A stretch of DNA of 64,000 nucleotides from Acidobacteriota bacterium (GTDB lineage Bacteria; Acidobacteriota; Terriglobia; Bryobacterales; Bryobacteraceae), in NCBI GenBank assembly GCA_017304135.1, contig JAFLBB010000025.1, positions 1-64,000 on the forward strand, given 5' to 3'. Under the pieces are notes generated by a model. That model had not been told where the DNA came from. It worked only from the letters and a program-made list of their open reading frames with translations, and searched no databases. The translations under genes and the position numbers were made by a program. Of this stretch, positions 1-8,961 are shown one piece after another (within the stretch, counting starts at the first letter, position 1; each line of letters opens with the position of its first letter).

Positions 1-1
1 C

Positions 2-937
2 GTCGACGATATCTCCTTTACCGTCAACAAGGGCGAAATCGTTGGATTTCTAGGGCCAAACGGCGCAGGCAAGACAACCACCATGCGTGTGCTCACCTGT
101 TTTCTGCCGCCCACCGAGGGGATGGCCGAGGTGGCCGGCTATGACGTGGTGAAGCAGCCGATGGAGGTGAAAAAGCGTATCGGCTATCTGCCGGAGACGC
201 CACCGCTGTATCCGGAGATGGAGGTGCGCGAGTACCTGCAGTTTGTCGGGCGGCTCAAGGGCATGTCCGGCCCGGCGCTTGCGGCGCGGATCGAAGAGGT
301 GGCCAAGCGCTGCCATGTGGACGATGTGATGCCGAAGCTGATCAGCAAACTGTCGAAGGGTTACCGGCAGAGGGTGGGCTTGGCGCAGGCGATCATACAC
401 AATCCGGACGTGCTGATTCTGGACGAGCCGACCTCAGGTCTGGATCCGAAGCAGATTCTTGAGACGCGCGATTTGATCAAGGAACTTGCCGGCGAGCATA
501 CGATTATTCTGTCGACGCACATTCTGCCCGAGGTGGAGCAAACCTGCCAGAAGGTGCTCATCATCAACAAGGGCCGGCTGGTGGCCACCGACACGGTGGA
601 GAACCTGACGAGCCGGTTGCGCGGTTCCGATGCCGTGGGCGTAGAGGTGAGCGGTGCGGGCGCGGCCGAGGTGGAAGGCGCGCTCAGCGCCGTGGCGGGT
701 GTAGCCGTGGTGAAGAGCGCGGGCGCGAAGAACGGGCGCGAGCGGTTCGAGGTGGAGAGCCAGCCGGGGCAGCAGATTCGCCCGGAGATTGCGCGGGCGG
801 TGGTGCAAGCGGGCTGGCAGTTGCATGAGTTGCACTCCCTGAGCTTCAGTCTGGAAGAGATCTTCCTGCAATTAACCAGTTCGGACGCGGCTGCCGCGGC
901 TTCGACGCAAACCGCGGAGAAAGGAGAGGCGCAATGA
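2..937 (+). CDS. ABC transporter ATP-binding protein, GldA-like (5-prime partial)
   Basis: This is the ATPase of an ABC-2 type exporter of the Gld class. The frame is open from base 2, so the true start lies outside the window; 311 residues are visible. Walker A (GPNGAGKTT) is at visible residues 18-26, the signature (LSKGYRQR) and Walker B (ILDEPTSGLDP) follow, and the switch His is in ILSTH. The C-terminal ~100 residues form the extra regulatory domain common in this family. The stop overlaps the permease start by 4 bases (ATGA), indicating translational coupling. The substrate cannot be told from sequence. Confidence 0.95.
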   Translation, partial: VDDISFTVNKGEIVGFLGPNGAGKTTTMRVLTCFLPPTEGMAEVAGYDVVKQPMEVKKRIGYLPETPPLYPEMEVREYLQFVGRLKGMSGPALAARIEEVAKRCHVDDVMPKLISKLSKGYRQRVGLAQAIIHNPDVLILDEPTSGLDPKQILETRDLIKELAGEHTIILSTHILPEVEQTCQKVLIINKGRLVATDTVENLTSRLRGSDAVGVEVSGAGAAEVEGALSAVAGVAVVKSAGAKNGRERFEVESQPGQQIRPEIARAVVQAGWQLHELHSLSFSLEEIFLQLTSSDAAAAASTQTAEKGEAQ

Positions 938-1701
938 GCAACATTTGGGTGATTTGCCGGAAGGAACTGAAGAGCTACTTTGCCTCGCCGATTGCGTATG
1001 GGCTGATGGCGTTCTTCGCGCTGGTGTCGGGGTGGTTCTTCTACCTGGCGGTGGGAATCTTCGTCTCGCGCGGTATGGAGATGCAGATGATGGGGCGCGG
1101 CATGCCGATGGACTTGAACGAATGGGTGGTGCGGCCTGTGTTGTCCAACATCAGCGTCATTGGGCTGTTCCTGATCCCGATGATCACGATGCGGTTGTTC
1201 GCCGAAGAAAAGCGCTCGGGAACGATGGAGCTGCTGATCACATCGCCCGTGCGGGACTGGGAGATCATCCTCGGAAAGTGGGTTGCGGCGATGCTCATGT
1301 ACGCGGCGATCCTTGGGGTGTCGCTGCTGAACATGTCGGTGCTGTTTGCCTACGGCAAGCCTGACTGGAAGCCGTTGCTGGTGGGCTATCTGGGATTGCT
1401 GCTGCAGGGGGGATGTTTGCTCTCGCTTGGCACCTTCATTTCGACGACGACGAAGAATCAGATCGTTGCCGGCGCGGGCACATTCGCCGTCTGCCTGATG
1501 CTGTGGGTTATCGGCTGGTACACCGAATTCAATACGGCTGACTGGGCCAAGGTGATCGGCTACCTGAGCGTGATCACGCATTTTGAACCATTCTCCAAGG
1601 GTGTCATCGACACCAAGGACGTGGTGTTCTACCTCTCGATGATCTTCTTTGGGTTGTTCCTTTCAGCGCGCTCGCTTGAGTCGCTGCGGTGGAGGTCGTA
1701 A
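934..1701 (+). CDS. ABC-2 type permease, GldF-like
   Basis: A 255-residue inner-membrane protein with about six hydrophobic segments, matching the ABC-2 permease fold. It carries the family's EEKRSGTMELL motif after the second membrane region, which contacts the ATPase. Its start overlaps the ATPase stop and it is followed within 2 bases by the GldG-like gene, so the three form one export complex. The homologues in Bacteroidetes support gliding, but no other gliding gene is in this window, so a general export role is more likely here. Confidence 0.9.
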   Translation: MSNIWVICRKELKSYFASPIAYGLMAFFALVSGWFFYLAVGIFVSRGMEMQMMGRGMPMDLNEWVVRPVLSNISVIGLFLIPMITMRLFAEEKRSGTMELLITSPVRDWEIILGKWVAAMLMYAAILGVSLLNMSVLFAYGKPDWKPLLVGYLGLLLQGGCLLSLGTFISTTTKNQIVAGAGTFAVCLMLWVIGWYTEFNTADWAKVIGYLSVITHFEPFSKGVIDTKDVVFYLSMIFFGLFLSARSLESLRWRS

Positions 1702-1703
1702 CG

Positions 1704-3080
1704 ATGAGCACTCCATTTTTGAAACAGAAATCAACAAAGTTCACGGCCTATGTGGTGGTGTACGGGCTGATTGTGGTGGGCGCGCTGGGGGTGGCAAACT
1801 TCCTGGCGCAGCGGCACAACAAGAGTCTTGACACCACATCAAACAAGAAGTTCAGCCTGTCGGATCAAACCGAGAAGATCATTCGAGGTCTGAAGGCCGA
1901 CGCCAAGATCACTCTTTTCGATAAGCAAAGCAGCTTTCAGCAGGCGAGGGACCTGCTGGACCGCTACGACGCGCTTTCGCCGAAGCTGACAGTGGACTAC
2001 ATCGATCCCGATAAGAGTCCGCAAGCGGCAAGGGCGAACGCGGTGTCGCGCTACGGGACGATCTACATCGACGCCAACGGCAAGCGCGAGGAAGCCAAGG
2101 CGATTAGCGAGGAAGAGATCTCAGGCGCGTTCGTGCGTGCGCTGAAAGGCGGCAAGCGGACGGTGTGCGCGGTGAGCGGTTCGGGCGAGCATAGCCTGGA
2201 GAGCCCTGACCGCACGGGCTATGCGCAGTTCAAGGAACTGATGGAGAAGAACAACTATCAGACGCAGATGATTTCCTTGATCGAAAAGGCCGAGGTGCCG
2301 AAGGAGTGCACGGTCGTGATGGTGGGTGGTCCGCGGTTTGACTATCTGCCCCCGGCGGTGACTGCGCTGAAGAGCTACGTGGAGAATGGCGGCCGTGCGC
2401 TGATCATGCTCGATCCGCCGCTGCAACTGGGCAAGGAGCAGGTGAGCCCGAACGCGGCGCTGCAAGCCGCGCTGAAGGAATGGGGCGTGACGATGAATGC
2501 CGACCTGGTGCTGGATACCAGCGGCATCGGGCAACTGTTCGGCTTCAGCGCCGCGGTGCCACTGGTGGCCAACTATGAAGGCCATGCGATCGTGCGCGAC
2601 CTGCGCGAGGTGACGACGGCGTTTCCCATGACGCGGTCGATTGAGGCGTCGAACGGCGCCAAGACGACGGTGGAGAAGCTGTTCTCGACGTCGGCGAAGA
2701 GCTACGCGACATCGAGCCTGGATAAGGCCGAGATCGACATCAATCCGGACAAGGACAAAGCCGGGCCGTTCACGCTGGCCGTGGCGGGCACGTACAACAC
2801 GGGCAAGGAGAATCTCTCCGGGCGATTCGTTGTGGTGGGCAGTTCGCAGTGGACGGGTAACTCCATTCTCAAGTTCAATGGCAACCCCGATCTGGCGATG
2901 AACATGTTGAACTGGCTGAGTTCGGACGAGGATCTGATTTCGATCCGTCCGAAGGAACCCGAGAACCGGCCGCTGAACATGAGTGCGGCGCAGATGCGTG
3001 TGGTGTTTTTCTTGAGCGTTTTATTCCTGCCGCTGGCCATTGTGGCTTCGGGCGTGAGCGTGTGGTGGCGGCGGCGGTAG
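1704..3080 (+). CDS. GldG-like ABC transporter auxiliary protein
   Basis: A 458-residue protein with one N-terminal membrane helix (residues ~9-32), a large periplasmic region and a C-terminal helix followed by a WWRRR tail. This is the layout of the GldG / uncharacterised ABC transport substrate family. ATG 1704 was chosen over GTG 1689 because GGAGG at 1691-1695 is well placed for it and it starts just after the permease stop. It belongs with the upstream ATPase and permease and probably forms the periplasmic part of the exporter. Confidence 0.88.
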   Translation: MSTPFLKQKSTKFTAYVVVYGLIVVGALGVANFLAQRHNKSLDTTSNKKFSLSDQTEKIIRGLKADAKITLFDKQSSFQQARDLLDRYDALSPKLTVDYIDPDKSPQAARANAVSRYGTIYIDANGKREEAKAISEEEISGAFVRALKGGKRTVCAVSGSGEHSLESPDRTGYAQFKELMEKNNYQTQMISLIEKAEVPKECTVVMVGGPRFDYLPPAVTALKSYVENGGRALIMLDPPLQLGKEQVSPNAALQAALKEWGVTMNADLVLDTSGIGQLFGFSAAVPLVANYEGHAIVRDLREVTTAFPMTRSIEASNGAKTTVEKLFSTSAKSYATSSLDKAEIDINPDKDKAGPFTLAVAGTYNTGKENLSGRFVVVGSSQWTGNSILKFNGNPDLAMNMLNWLSSDEDLISIRPKEPENRPLNMSAAQMRVVFFLSVLFLPLAIVASGVSVWWRRR

Positions 3081-3111
3081 GTTGAACTCGAGCAGAGGAG
3101 AGTAACGCGCG

Positions 3112-4449
3112 ATGCAGTTTCGTGGATTGTTGATTGCCGCCGGAGCCCTGGCCGTGCTGGGGGGATTGGTGTGGTGGTCGAACAAGAACGAGGCCACCAA
3201 GAAGCCGGACGCGGATCCGAACGCGCCGCCGACGATCGTCGAGATCACGCCGGAAAAGATCCAAAAGGTGAACATCACCAAGGATGGTGAGACGACGACG
3301 CTGAACCGGGCGGCGGACAACCGGTACGAACTGGTGCTGCCGAAGCCGCTGGCCGCGGATCCAGACGCGTCGAGCGGCGTGTTCACTGCGCTGACGAGCT
3401 ATGCGTCGGACCGGCTGGTGGAAGAGAAAGCGGCGGACCTGAAGGCGTATGGCTTGGACAGGCCAACTCTGACGGTGGCGATTCATCAGAAAGACGGCAA
3501 GGTGGTGAAGCTGCTGTTCGGCGATGAGACGCCAACGGCGGGGTCGGTGTATGTAAAGGTTGAGGGCGATCCGCGTGTGTTCACGGTGGCCAGCCACAAC
3601 AAGGCGAGCCTGGACAAGACATGGAAGGACCTCCGCGACAAGCGGCTGCTGACGTTCGACACCGACAAACTGAGCCGGCTGGAGCTGACCGCGAAGGGCG
3701 CGGCGATGGAGTTCGGCAAGAACAACAACGGCGACTGGCAGATTGTGAAGCCAAGGCCGCTGCGGGCCGATGGGAACCAGGTTGAGGAACTGCTCCGGAA
3801 GCTGCGGGAGGCAAAGATGGACGCCTCGCTGCCGGAGAGCGAAGAGAAGAGTTTGGCCGGGAAGTTCGGTGGGGCGGCAGTGGTGGCGACGGCGAAGGCG
3901 ACCGATGCGGCCGGGACGCAGTCGATTGAAGTTCGCAAGGACAAGGACGGGAACTTTTACGCCAGGTCCAGCGCCGTGGAAGGCATCCACAAACTCACGG
4001 CGGATGTGGGCGAGGGCGTGAGCAAGACTCTCGACGATTTCCGCAACCGCAAGTTATTCGATTTTGGCTGGACGGAGCCGGGGCGCATTGATGTGAAGGA
4101 TGGCGCGGCGGCGCGGACGTTTACCAAGTCGGGCGAGAAGTGGACCTCGGGCGGGAAAGAGATGGACTCGACGAGTGTGCAGTCGCTGGTGGACAAGCTG
4201 CGCGAGATGAGCGCGATCAAGTTTGTCGAGACGGGCGGCGGGGACGTGGTGTTCGAGGCCACGGTGGCGTCGGCCGATGGCAAGCGGACGGAGAAGGTGA
4301 GCGTCACCAAGGCCGGGAATTTGTATTTCGCGACGCGCGCGGGAGAGCCTTCCATGTATGAGTTGGATGGGAAGTTTGTTGAAGATCTGCGGCGCGCGGC
4401 GTCGGATGTGAAGGCGCCGCCACCGTCTTCGAGTGAGAAGAAGAAGTAG
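3112..4449 (+). CDS. DUF4340 domain protein
   Basis: A 445-residue protein with an N-terminal membrane anchor (residues ~5-22) and a long, Lys-rich extracytoplasmic region made of repeated beta-rich units typical of DUF4340. Members of this family are usually found after GldA/F/G-type ABC genes, as here (31-base gap, AGAGGAG ribosome site). It is probably an accessory subunit of that exporter. The molecular function is unknown. The C-terminus is low complexity (PPPSSSEKKK). Confidence 0.85.
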   Translation: MQFRGLLIAAGALAVLGGLVWWSNKNEATKKPDADPNAPPTIVEITPEKIQKVNITKDGETTTLNRAADNRYELVLPKPLAADPDASSGVFTALTSYASDRLVEEKAADLKAYGLDRPTLTVAIHQKDGKVVKLLFGDETPTAGSVYVKVEGDPRVFTVASHNKASLDKTWKDLRDKRLLTFDTDKLSRLELTAKGAAMEFGKNNNGDWQIVKPRPLRADGNQVEELLRKLREAKMDASLPESEEKSLAGKFGGAAVVATAKATDAAGTQSIEVRKDKDGNFYARSSAVEGIHKLTADVGEGVSKTLDDFRNRKLFDFGWTEPGRIDVKDGAAARTFTKSGEKWTSGGKEMDSTSVQSLVDKLREMSAIKFVETGGGDVVFEATVASADGKRTEKVSVTKAGNLYFATRAGEPSMYELDGKFVEDLRRAASDVKAPPPSSSEKKK

Positions 4450-4462
4450 CATCGAGGGAAGC

Positions 4463-5785
4463 ATGGGAGCGCTTCTCACCGATCTCTATGAGCTGACGAT
4501 GGCGGCGGGGTTTGTCGCGGAGGGGAAGCACCGGGCCACCGCGACGTTTGAGCTCTTTGCGCGGCGGCTGCCGGCGAATCGGAAGTTCCTCGTGGCAGCG
4601 GGCTTGCAGCAGGCGCTGGAGTATTTGCAGGCGGTGCGGTTCACGGCCGAGGAGATTGCCTATCTCCGCGGTCTGGCGCAGTTCGCGCAGGCTCCGGAGG
4701 AGTTCTTCACGTATCTCCAGCAGTTCCGGTTCACGGGCGACGTGTTCGCGGTGGCTGAGGGGACTCCGATGTTTCCCGGCGAGCCGCTGCTGACGGTTCG
4801 GGCGCCATTAGTGGAGGCGCAGATCATCGAGACGTATTTGCTGTCGATGGTTGGCTTCCAGACGATGATTGCCTCGAAGGCGGCGCGTGTGGTGGAGGCG
4901 GCGAAGGGGCGAAGCGTGGTCGAGTTCGGAACGCGGCGAGCGCATTCACCGCAAGCAGGAACGCTGGCGGCCCGGGCGGCCTATATTGGCGGATGCACCG
5001 GAACGAGCAACGCGGAGGCGGGGCTCCTTTATGGGATTCCCGTGTATGGAACGGCGGCGCATTCCTGGGTGCAGAGTTTCAGCGACGAACGCGAGGCGTT
5101 CCGGGCGCTGCAGAAGCTGATGGGGGAGTCGACGGTGCATTTGATTGACACCTACGACACGCTGGAAGGGGCGCGGCGGGCAGCGGCTGTGGGAATGCCG
5201 ATGTGGGGAGTGCGCATCGACAGCGGTGACCTGGGTGGACTGGCAAGCGAGGTGCGGAAGATTCTGGATGCCGCCGGGTTGCCTGAAGCCAAGATCATGG
5301 TGAGCGGCGATTTGACCGAGCAGCGTGTTCGGGCGCTGGCCGAGGAAGCTGCGCCGGTGGACGCAATGGGCGTGGGGACGGACCTGGCGACGAGCGCGGA
5401 CGCGCCGAATCTGAGCGTGGTGTACAAACTGGCGGAGATCGAGGACGAAGGCGGGAAGCGGTACACATTCAAGAAGAGCGCGGAGAAGGCGACGCTGCCT
5501 GGCGCCAAGCAGGTGTTCCGGAAGAAGGGCGGGGATGTGATCGGGTGCTCCTGGGAGTGCGCGGGTTGCGGTGAGGTGGGGCCGGTGGAGGCGCTGCTGC
5601 GTCCGGTGATGATTCGGGGACAGGTTGTGGGCGCTTTGCCGGCGGCGGCGGAGGCGAAGCAACGGGCCCAGCGAGCCATTGCCGCGCTGCCGGAAGCGGT
5701 GCGGTCGCTCGATGCATCCGATGAGGTGTATCCGGTGAGTATCAGCGAGGAGCTGCGGGCGCTGGATGCGAGGGTGAAGGCATGA
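4463..5785 (+). CDS. pncB: nicotinate phosphoribosyltransferase
   Basis: Converts nicotinate and PRPP to nicotinate mononucleotide, the first step of the Preiss-Handler NAD salvage route. The 440-residue protein begins MGALLTDLYELTMAAGF, the usual start of this family; upstream in-frame ATG 4433 would overlap the DUF4340 gene and lacks a good ribosome site, while GAGG precedes 4463. The EFGTRRAHSP, GGCTGTSN and HSW motifs of the substrate pocket are present. The next gene overlaps its stop by 4 bases and encodes the nicotinamidase that would supply its substrate. Confidence 0.93.
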   Translation: MGALLTDLYELTMAAGFVAEGKHRATATFELFARRLPANRKFLVAAGLQQALEYLQAVRFTAEEIAYLRGLAQFAQAPEEFFTYLQQFRFTGDVFAVAEGTPMFPGEPLLTVRAPLVEAQIIETYLLSMVGFQTMIASKAARVVEAAKGRSVVEFGTRRAHSPQAGTLAARAAYIGGCTGTSNAEAGLLYGIPVYGTAAHSWVQSFSDEREAFRALQKLMGESTVHLIDTYDTLEGARRAAAVGMPMWGVRIDSGDLGGLASEVRKILDAAGLPEAKIMVSGDLTEQRVRALAEEAAPVDAMGVGTDLATSADAPNLSVVYKLAEIEDEGGKRYTFKKSAEKATLPGAKQVFRKKGGDVIGCSWECAGCGEVGPVEALLRPVMIRGQVVGALPAAAEAKQRAQRAIAALPEAVRSLDASDEVYPVSISEELRALDARVKA

Positions 5786-6357
5786 GCGTTGTGTTCGTGG
5801 ATGTGGACACGCAGTTGGATTTTCTGTACCGTGCGGGGGCGTTGTATGTGCCTGGGGCGGAGCGTCTGCTGGAGAAACTGGCGCGTTTGAACCGGCATGC
5901 GGTGGCGGAGGGGATTCCGCTGGTGTCGACGATGGACGCGCACACAGAGAACGACGTGGAGTTCCGCGCCTGGCCGCCGCACTGCGTCGCCAGGACGGTG
6001 GGGCAGCGGAAGCCGGAGTGCACGCTGATGGCCGGGTGGGCGGTGATGCCGTTGGCGGCGAGAGAGACGGTGAAGGCGCAGCAGGTGTTGGTGGAGAAGG
6101 TGACGACCGACTGCTTCACGAATCCGATGCTGGAGAAGTTGCTGGATGAGTTGGGGACGATGGAGGCGGTTGTGTATGGCGTGGTGACAGAGATTTGCGT
6201 GGCGAACGCGGTGCGGGGGCTGTTGCGGACAGGGCGTCGGGTGACGCTGGTGCAGGACGCGGTGATGTCGCTCGACGATGCGAAGGCGCAGGCGCTGGAG
6301 GCCGAGGTGGTCGCTTCCGGTGGGCGGCTGGCGACGGTCAGCCAGCTGTGCGGTTGA
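5782..6357 (+). CDS. pncA: nicotinamidase-like cysteine hydrolase (isochorismatase family)
   Basis: A 191-residue cysteine hydrolase expected to deamidate nicotinamide to nicotinate. The family triad is visible: Asp in the N-terminal DTQLDF motif, Lys in VEKVTTDCF and Cys in GVVTEICVANAV; the metal-site region (MDAHTENDVEF) is present. ATG overlaps the pncB stop (ATGA), so the two are translated together and form a nicotinamide-to-NaMN salvage pair. The gene name rests on family and context; other isochorismatase-like hydrolases look similar. Confidence 0.85.
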   Translation: MSVVFVDVDTQLDFLYRAGALYVPGAERLLEKLARLNRHAVAEGIPLVSTMDAHTENDVEFRAWPPHCVARTVGQRKPECTLMAGWAVMPLAARETVKAQQVLVEKVTTDCFTNPMLEKLLDELGTMEAVVYGVVTEICVANAVRGLLRTGRRVTLVQDAVMSLDDAKAQALEAEVVASGGRLATVSQLCG

Positions 6358-6362
6358 CGCTT

Positions 6363-6413
6363 TGTGACTGAGGTCACTTCCGGGGCTGGGATCGCGGCGA
6401 TACACTCATAGGG
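6363..6413 (+). promoter_or_regulatory. promoter with CRP/FNR-like operator
   Basis: A dyad TGTGA-N6-TCACT lies at 6363-6378, nine of ten bases matching the CRP half-sites. A -10-like TACACT lies at 6401-6406, giving a predicted start near 6412-6413. The dyad centre (6370.5) is then about 42 bases upstream, the class II activator position. The downstream ATG is at 6419, so the leader would be very short. There is no good -35, consistent with activator dependence. Confidence 0.5.
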
Positions 6414-6418
6414 TCGCT

Positions 6419-7720
6419 ATGTTGAGAGTCTTACTCTGTCTATTCGCTCTCGTGCTGATTGCGGTTGTGGGGTTCGCACAACTGGATGGCTCGTACACGA
6501 TGCCGCTGGAGGACGAGGCCATAAACTACGCCAAAGCTCCCGTCACCGACCGCGTGTACAAGCTGAAACTGGAGTTGGAAGCAGGGAAGCGGAAGCTCGA
6601 CTACGATCCAGACCTGGGGTATCTGCCGGCCTTATTGCGGACGTTGGAGGTGCCGGTGAGCTCGCAGGTGCTGGTGTTTTCGAAGACGAGCTTTCAGGCG
6701 CCGAGGATCGCGCCGAGGACGCCGCGGGCAATCTATTTCAACGACGATGTATCGGTGGGCATTGTGCGCGGGGGCGACGTGCTGGAACTGGCGGCGCACG
6801 ATGCGAGGATGGGCACCATTTTCTACACACTTGACCAGGAGCCAGGCGGGAGTCCGCTGGTGATGCGGCGGGACGATTGCCTGCAATGCCACTTGTCGGG
6901 ACGGACGGCAGGAGTGCCGGGGCTGATGGTGCGTAGCGTATATCCGGATTCGACGGGGATGCCGTTGTTTCAGGCGGGCGGGTTCATCACGGATCATCGC
7001 AGTCCATTAAAGGAGCGCTGGGGGGGATGGTATGTGACGGGCAAGCATGGGGCGCAGGTGCACATGGGGAATTCGGTGTCAAAGAGCCGACAGGAGCCGG
7101 ACTTCGATTTTGCCGCCGGCGGCAACATGCTGAAGCTCGACCGGTATTTCGACACCGGCGCGTATCTTTCACCGTATAGCGACCTCGTCGCACTGATGGT
7201 GCTGGAGCACCAGGTGCGGGCGCAGAATCTGCTCACGCGGGTGAACTGGGAGGTTCGGATGGCGCTGAAGCAGCAGGCGGCGATGAACGAGATGCTGAAG
7301 AAGCCGGCGGGAGAGTTTTCAGAGTCGACGCAGCGGCGCATCCGGAATTTGACTGAGTACCTGGTGGAGTATCTGCTGATGAAGGACGAGGCGAAGCTGA
7401 CCGAGCCGGTGGCAGGCGCTTCGGGCTACGCGGAGGAGTTTTCGGCGCTGGGGCCGAAGGATGGCAAGGGGCGCGGGTTGCGGCAACTGGATCTGCAGAC
7501 GCGGCTGTTCCGGTATCCGATGAGCTACATGATTTACTCGGATGCGTTTGAGAAGCTGCCCGCGGAGGTGAAGTCGCGGGCGTATGCGCGGTTGAGCGAG
7601 GTGCTGTCGGGGAAAGACCGGTCGGTGGGGTATGCGCATCTTTCGCGCGAGGACCGGAAGGCGATCCTGGAAATCCTCAAGGCGACCAAGCAGGGACTGC
7701 CGGAGGGCTTTGGCGGCTGA
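6419..7720 (+). CDS. exported monoheme c-type protein of unknown function
   Basis: A 433-residue protein with a Sec signal peptide (residues ~1-20, cleaved near GFA-QL) and one heme c attachment motif CLQCH at residues 154-158. The heme sits between a beta-rich N-terminal half and a helical C-terminal half rich in charged residues. I do not recognise a named family. It lies 47 bases upstream of an exported FMN oxidase and a tetraheme protein, so a periplasmic electron-transfer or oxidoreductase role is likely. A CRP/FNR-like operator precedes it. Confidence 0.8.
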   Translation: MLRVLLCLFALVLIAVVGFAQLDGSYTMPLEDEAINYAKAPVTDRVYKLKLELEAGKRKLDYDPDLGYLPALLRTLEVPVSSQVLVFSKTSFQAPRIAPRTPRAIYFNDDVSVGIVRGGDVLELAAHDARMGTIFYTLDQEPGGSPLVMRRDDCLQCHLSGRTAGVPGLMVRSVYPDSTGMPLFQAGGFITDHRSPLKERWGGWYVTGKHGAQVHMGNSVSKSRQEPDFDFAAGGNMLKLDRYFDTGAYLSPYSDLVALMVLEHQVRAQNLLTRVNWEVRMALKQQAAMNEMLKKPAGEFSESTQRRIRNLTEYLVEYLLMKDEAKLTEPVAGASGYAEEFSALGPKDGKGRGLRQLDLQTRLFRYPMSYMIYSDAFEKLPAEVKSRAYARLSEVLSGKDRSVGYAHLSREDRKAILEILKATKQGLPEGFGG

Positions 7721-7767
7721 CCATCGTTGCGGCGCGGCGGGCGGGTGTGATCTAGTAAACGACTGCC

Positions 7768-8961
7768 ATGATGACCCGTCGACAGGCTGCGCGGGCGCTC
7801 GTTTCCATGTTCGGAGCGGCGCCGTTTGCGCACACGCAAGCCCCGATTGCCAGCGATCCGAACGCGATTGACTGGAGTGATCCCCTGTATGGTCCGGTGA
7901 GCGTGATGGACTTCGCCAAGGTGGCGAAGACGAAGCTCGATCCGCTGGCCTGGGACTATCTCGAAGGCGGCAGCGAAGATGAACTGACGCTGCGGGAAAA
8001 CGTCGATGCCTACAGCAACTGGATCATCCGGCCGCGGATGCTGACCGACGTGCACAGGATCGACACCTCGATCGAGTTGTTTGGATCGAAGCTGGAGTAT
8101 CCGATTCTGCTCGATCCGGTGGGGGGGAAGAACTGCTTCCACCAGGGCGGCGAGATCGCGGTGTCCAAGGCGGCGGCGAACGCGAAGGCGCTTCACATCA
8201 CCAACGGAGGCATCGACGATTTGATTGACGCGGGAACGGCGCCGACATTCTGGCAGGTGACCACGGGCGGGCAATTGGGGAGCCCGGCGGCGATGCGGGC
8301 GTTTGTGAAGCGGCTTGAGGGGCAGGGGTGCAAGGGAATCTGTTTCACGGTTGACATCATGCACGTTTCCAAGCGCGAGCGCGAGATGCGAAACAAGCTG
8401 GAGCGTTCCTGGTGTGAGGCGGGGCTGCCCGCACGGGATGGGTCGGGACGCTTGCCAGTGGCGAAGAATCCGTGGCGGGCCGGCGTGTGGCCCTCGCGGC
8501 CGGAGCCGACGCCAACCTGGGCGACGCTGAGCGAGCTGTGCTCGGCGACAAAGCTGCCGGTGATCGTCAAAGGCATCATGACGGCCGAGGACGGCGACTT
8601 GTGTGTGAAGCATGGAGCCAAGGCGGTGATGGTGTCCAACCACGGTGCGCGCCAATTGGACCAGTTAGGGGCGACGATTGAGGCGCTGCCGGAAGTGGTG
8701 GCGGCGGTGAATGGCCGCATACCGGTTTTGCTCGATGGCGGTATCCGGCGCGGTACGGATGTGCTGAAAGCGCTGGCGATCGGGGCGAAGGCGGTGTGCA
8801 TCGCGCGGCCTTATTTGTATGGGCTGACGGCATTCGGGCAGCGGGGCGTGGAGCGGGTGCTGCAGATTCTGAAATCGGAACTGGCGCTTTCGATGGGACT
8901 GGCGGGTGTGGCGAACCTGGCGGCGATCGATTCCAAGCTGGTGCGGCGGAAGACGCGGTGA
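7768..8961 (+). CDS. Tat-exported FMN-dependent 2-hydroxyacid oxidase/dehydrogenase
   Basis: A 397-residue member of the lactate/glycolate oxidase (FMN TIM-barrel) family that oxidises 2-hydroxyacids to 2-oxoacids. The C-terminal active-site His is in VSNHGARQLDQLG and the phosphate-binding region is DGGIRRGTDVLKALAIGAKA. The N-terminus MMTRRQAARALVSMFGAAPF looks like a twin-arginine signal, fitting export of a folded flavoprotein. Its stop overlaps the ATG of the tetraheme gene by one base (TGATG), implying coupled translation and suggesting that the tetraheme protein accepts its electrons. The substrate is not determinable. Confidence 0.88.
   Translation: MMTRRQAARALVSMFGAAPFAHTQAPIASDPNAIDWSDPLYGPVSVMDFAKVAKTKLDPLAWDYLEGGSEDELTLRENVDAYSNWIIRPRMLTDVHRIDTSIELFGSKLEYPILLDPVGGKNCFHQGGEIAVSKAAANAKALHITNGGIDDLIDAGTAPTFWQVTTGGQLGSPAAMRAFVKRLEGQGCKGICFTVDIMHVSKREREMRNKLERSWCEAGLPARDGSGRLPVAKNPWRAGVWPSRPEPTPTWATLSELCSATKLPVIVKGIMTAEDGDLCVKHGAKAVMVSNHGARQLDQLGATIEALPEVVAAVNGRIPVLLDGGIRRGTDVLKALAIGAKAVCIARPYLYGLTAFGQRGVERVLQILKSELALSMGLAGVANLAAIDSKLVRRKTR

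Noticed and set aside
2..4449. Gliding motility locus
   Set aside because: GldA/F/G-like exporters occur in many non-gliding bacteria, and no other gld or spr gene is present.
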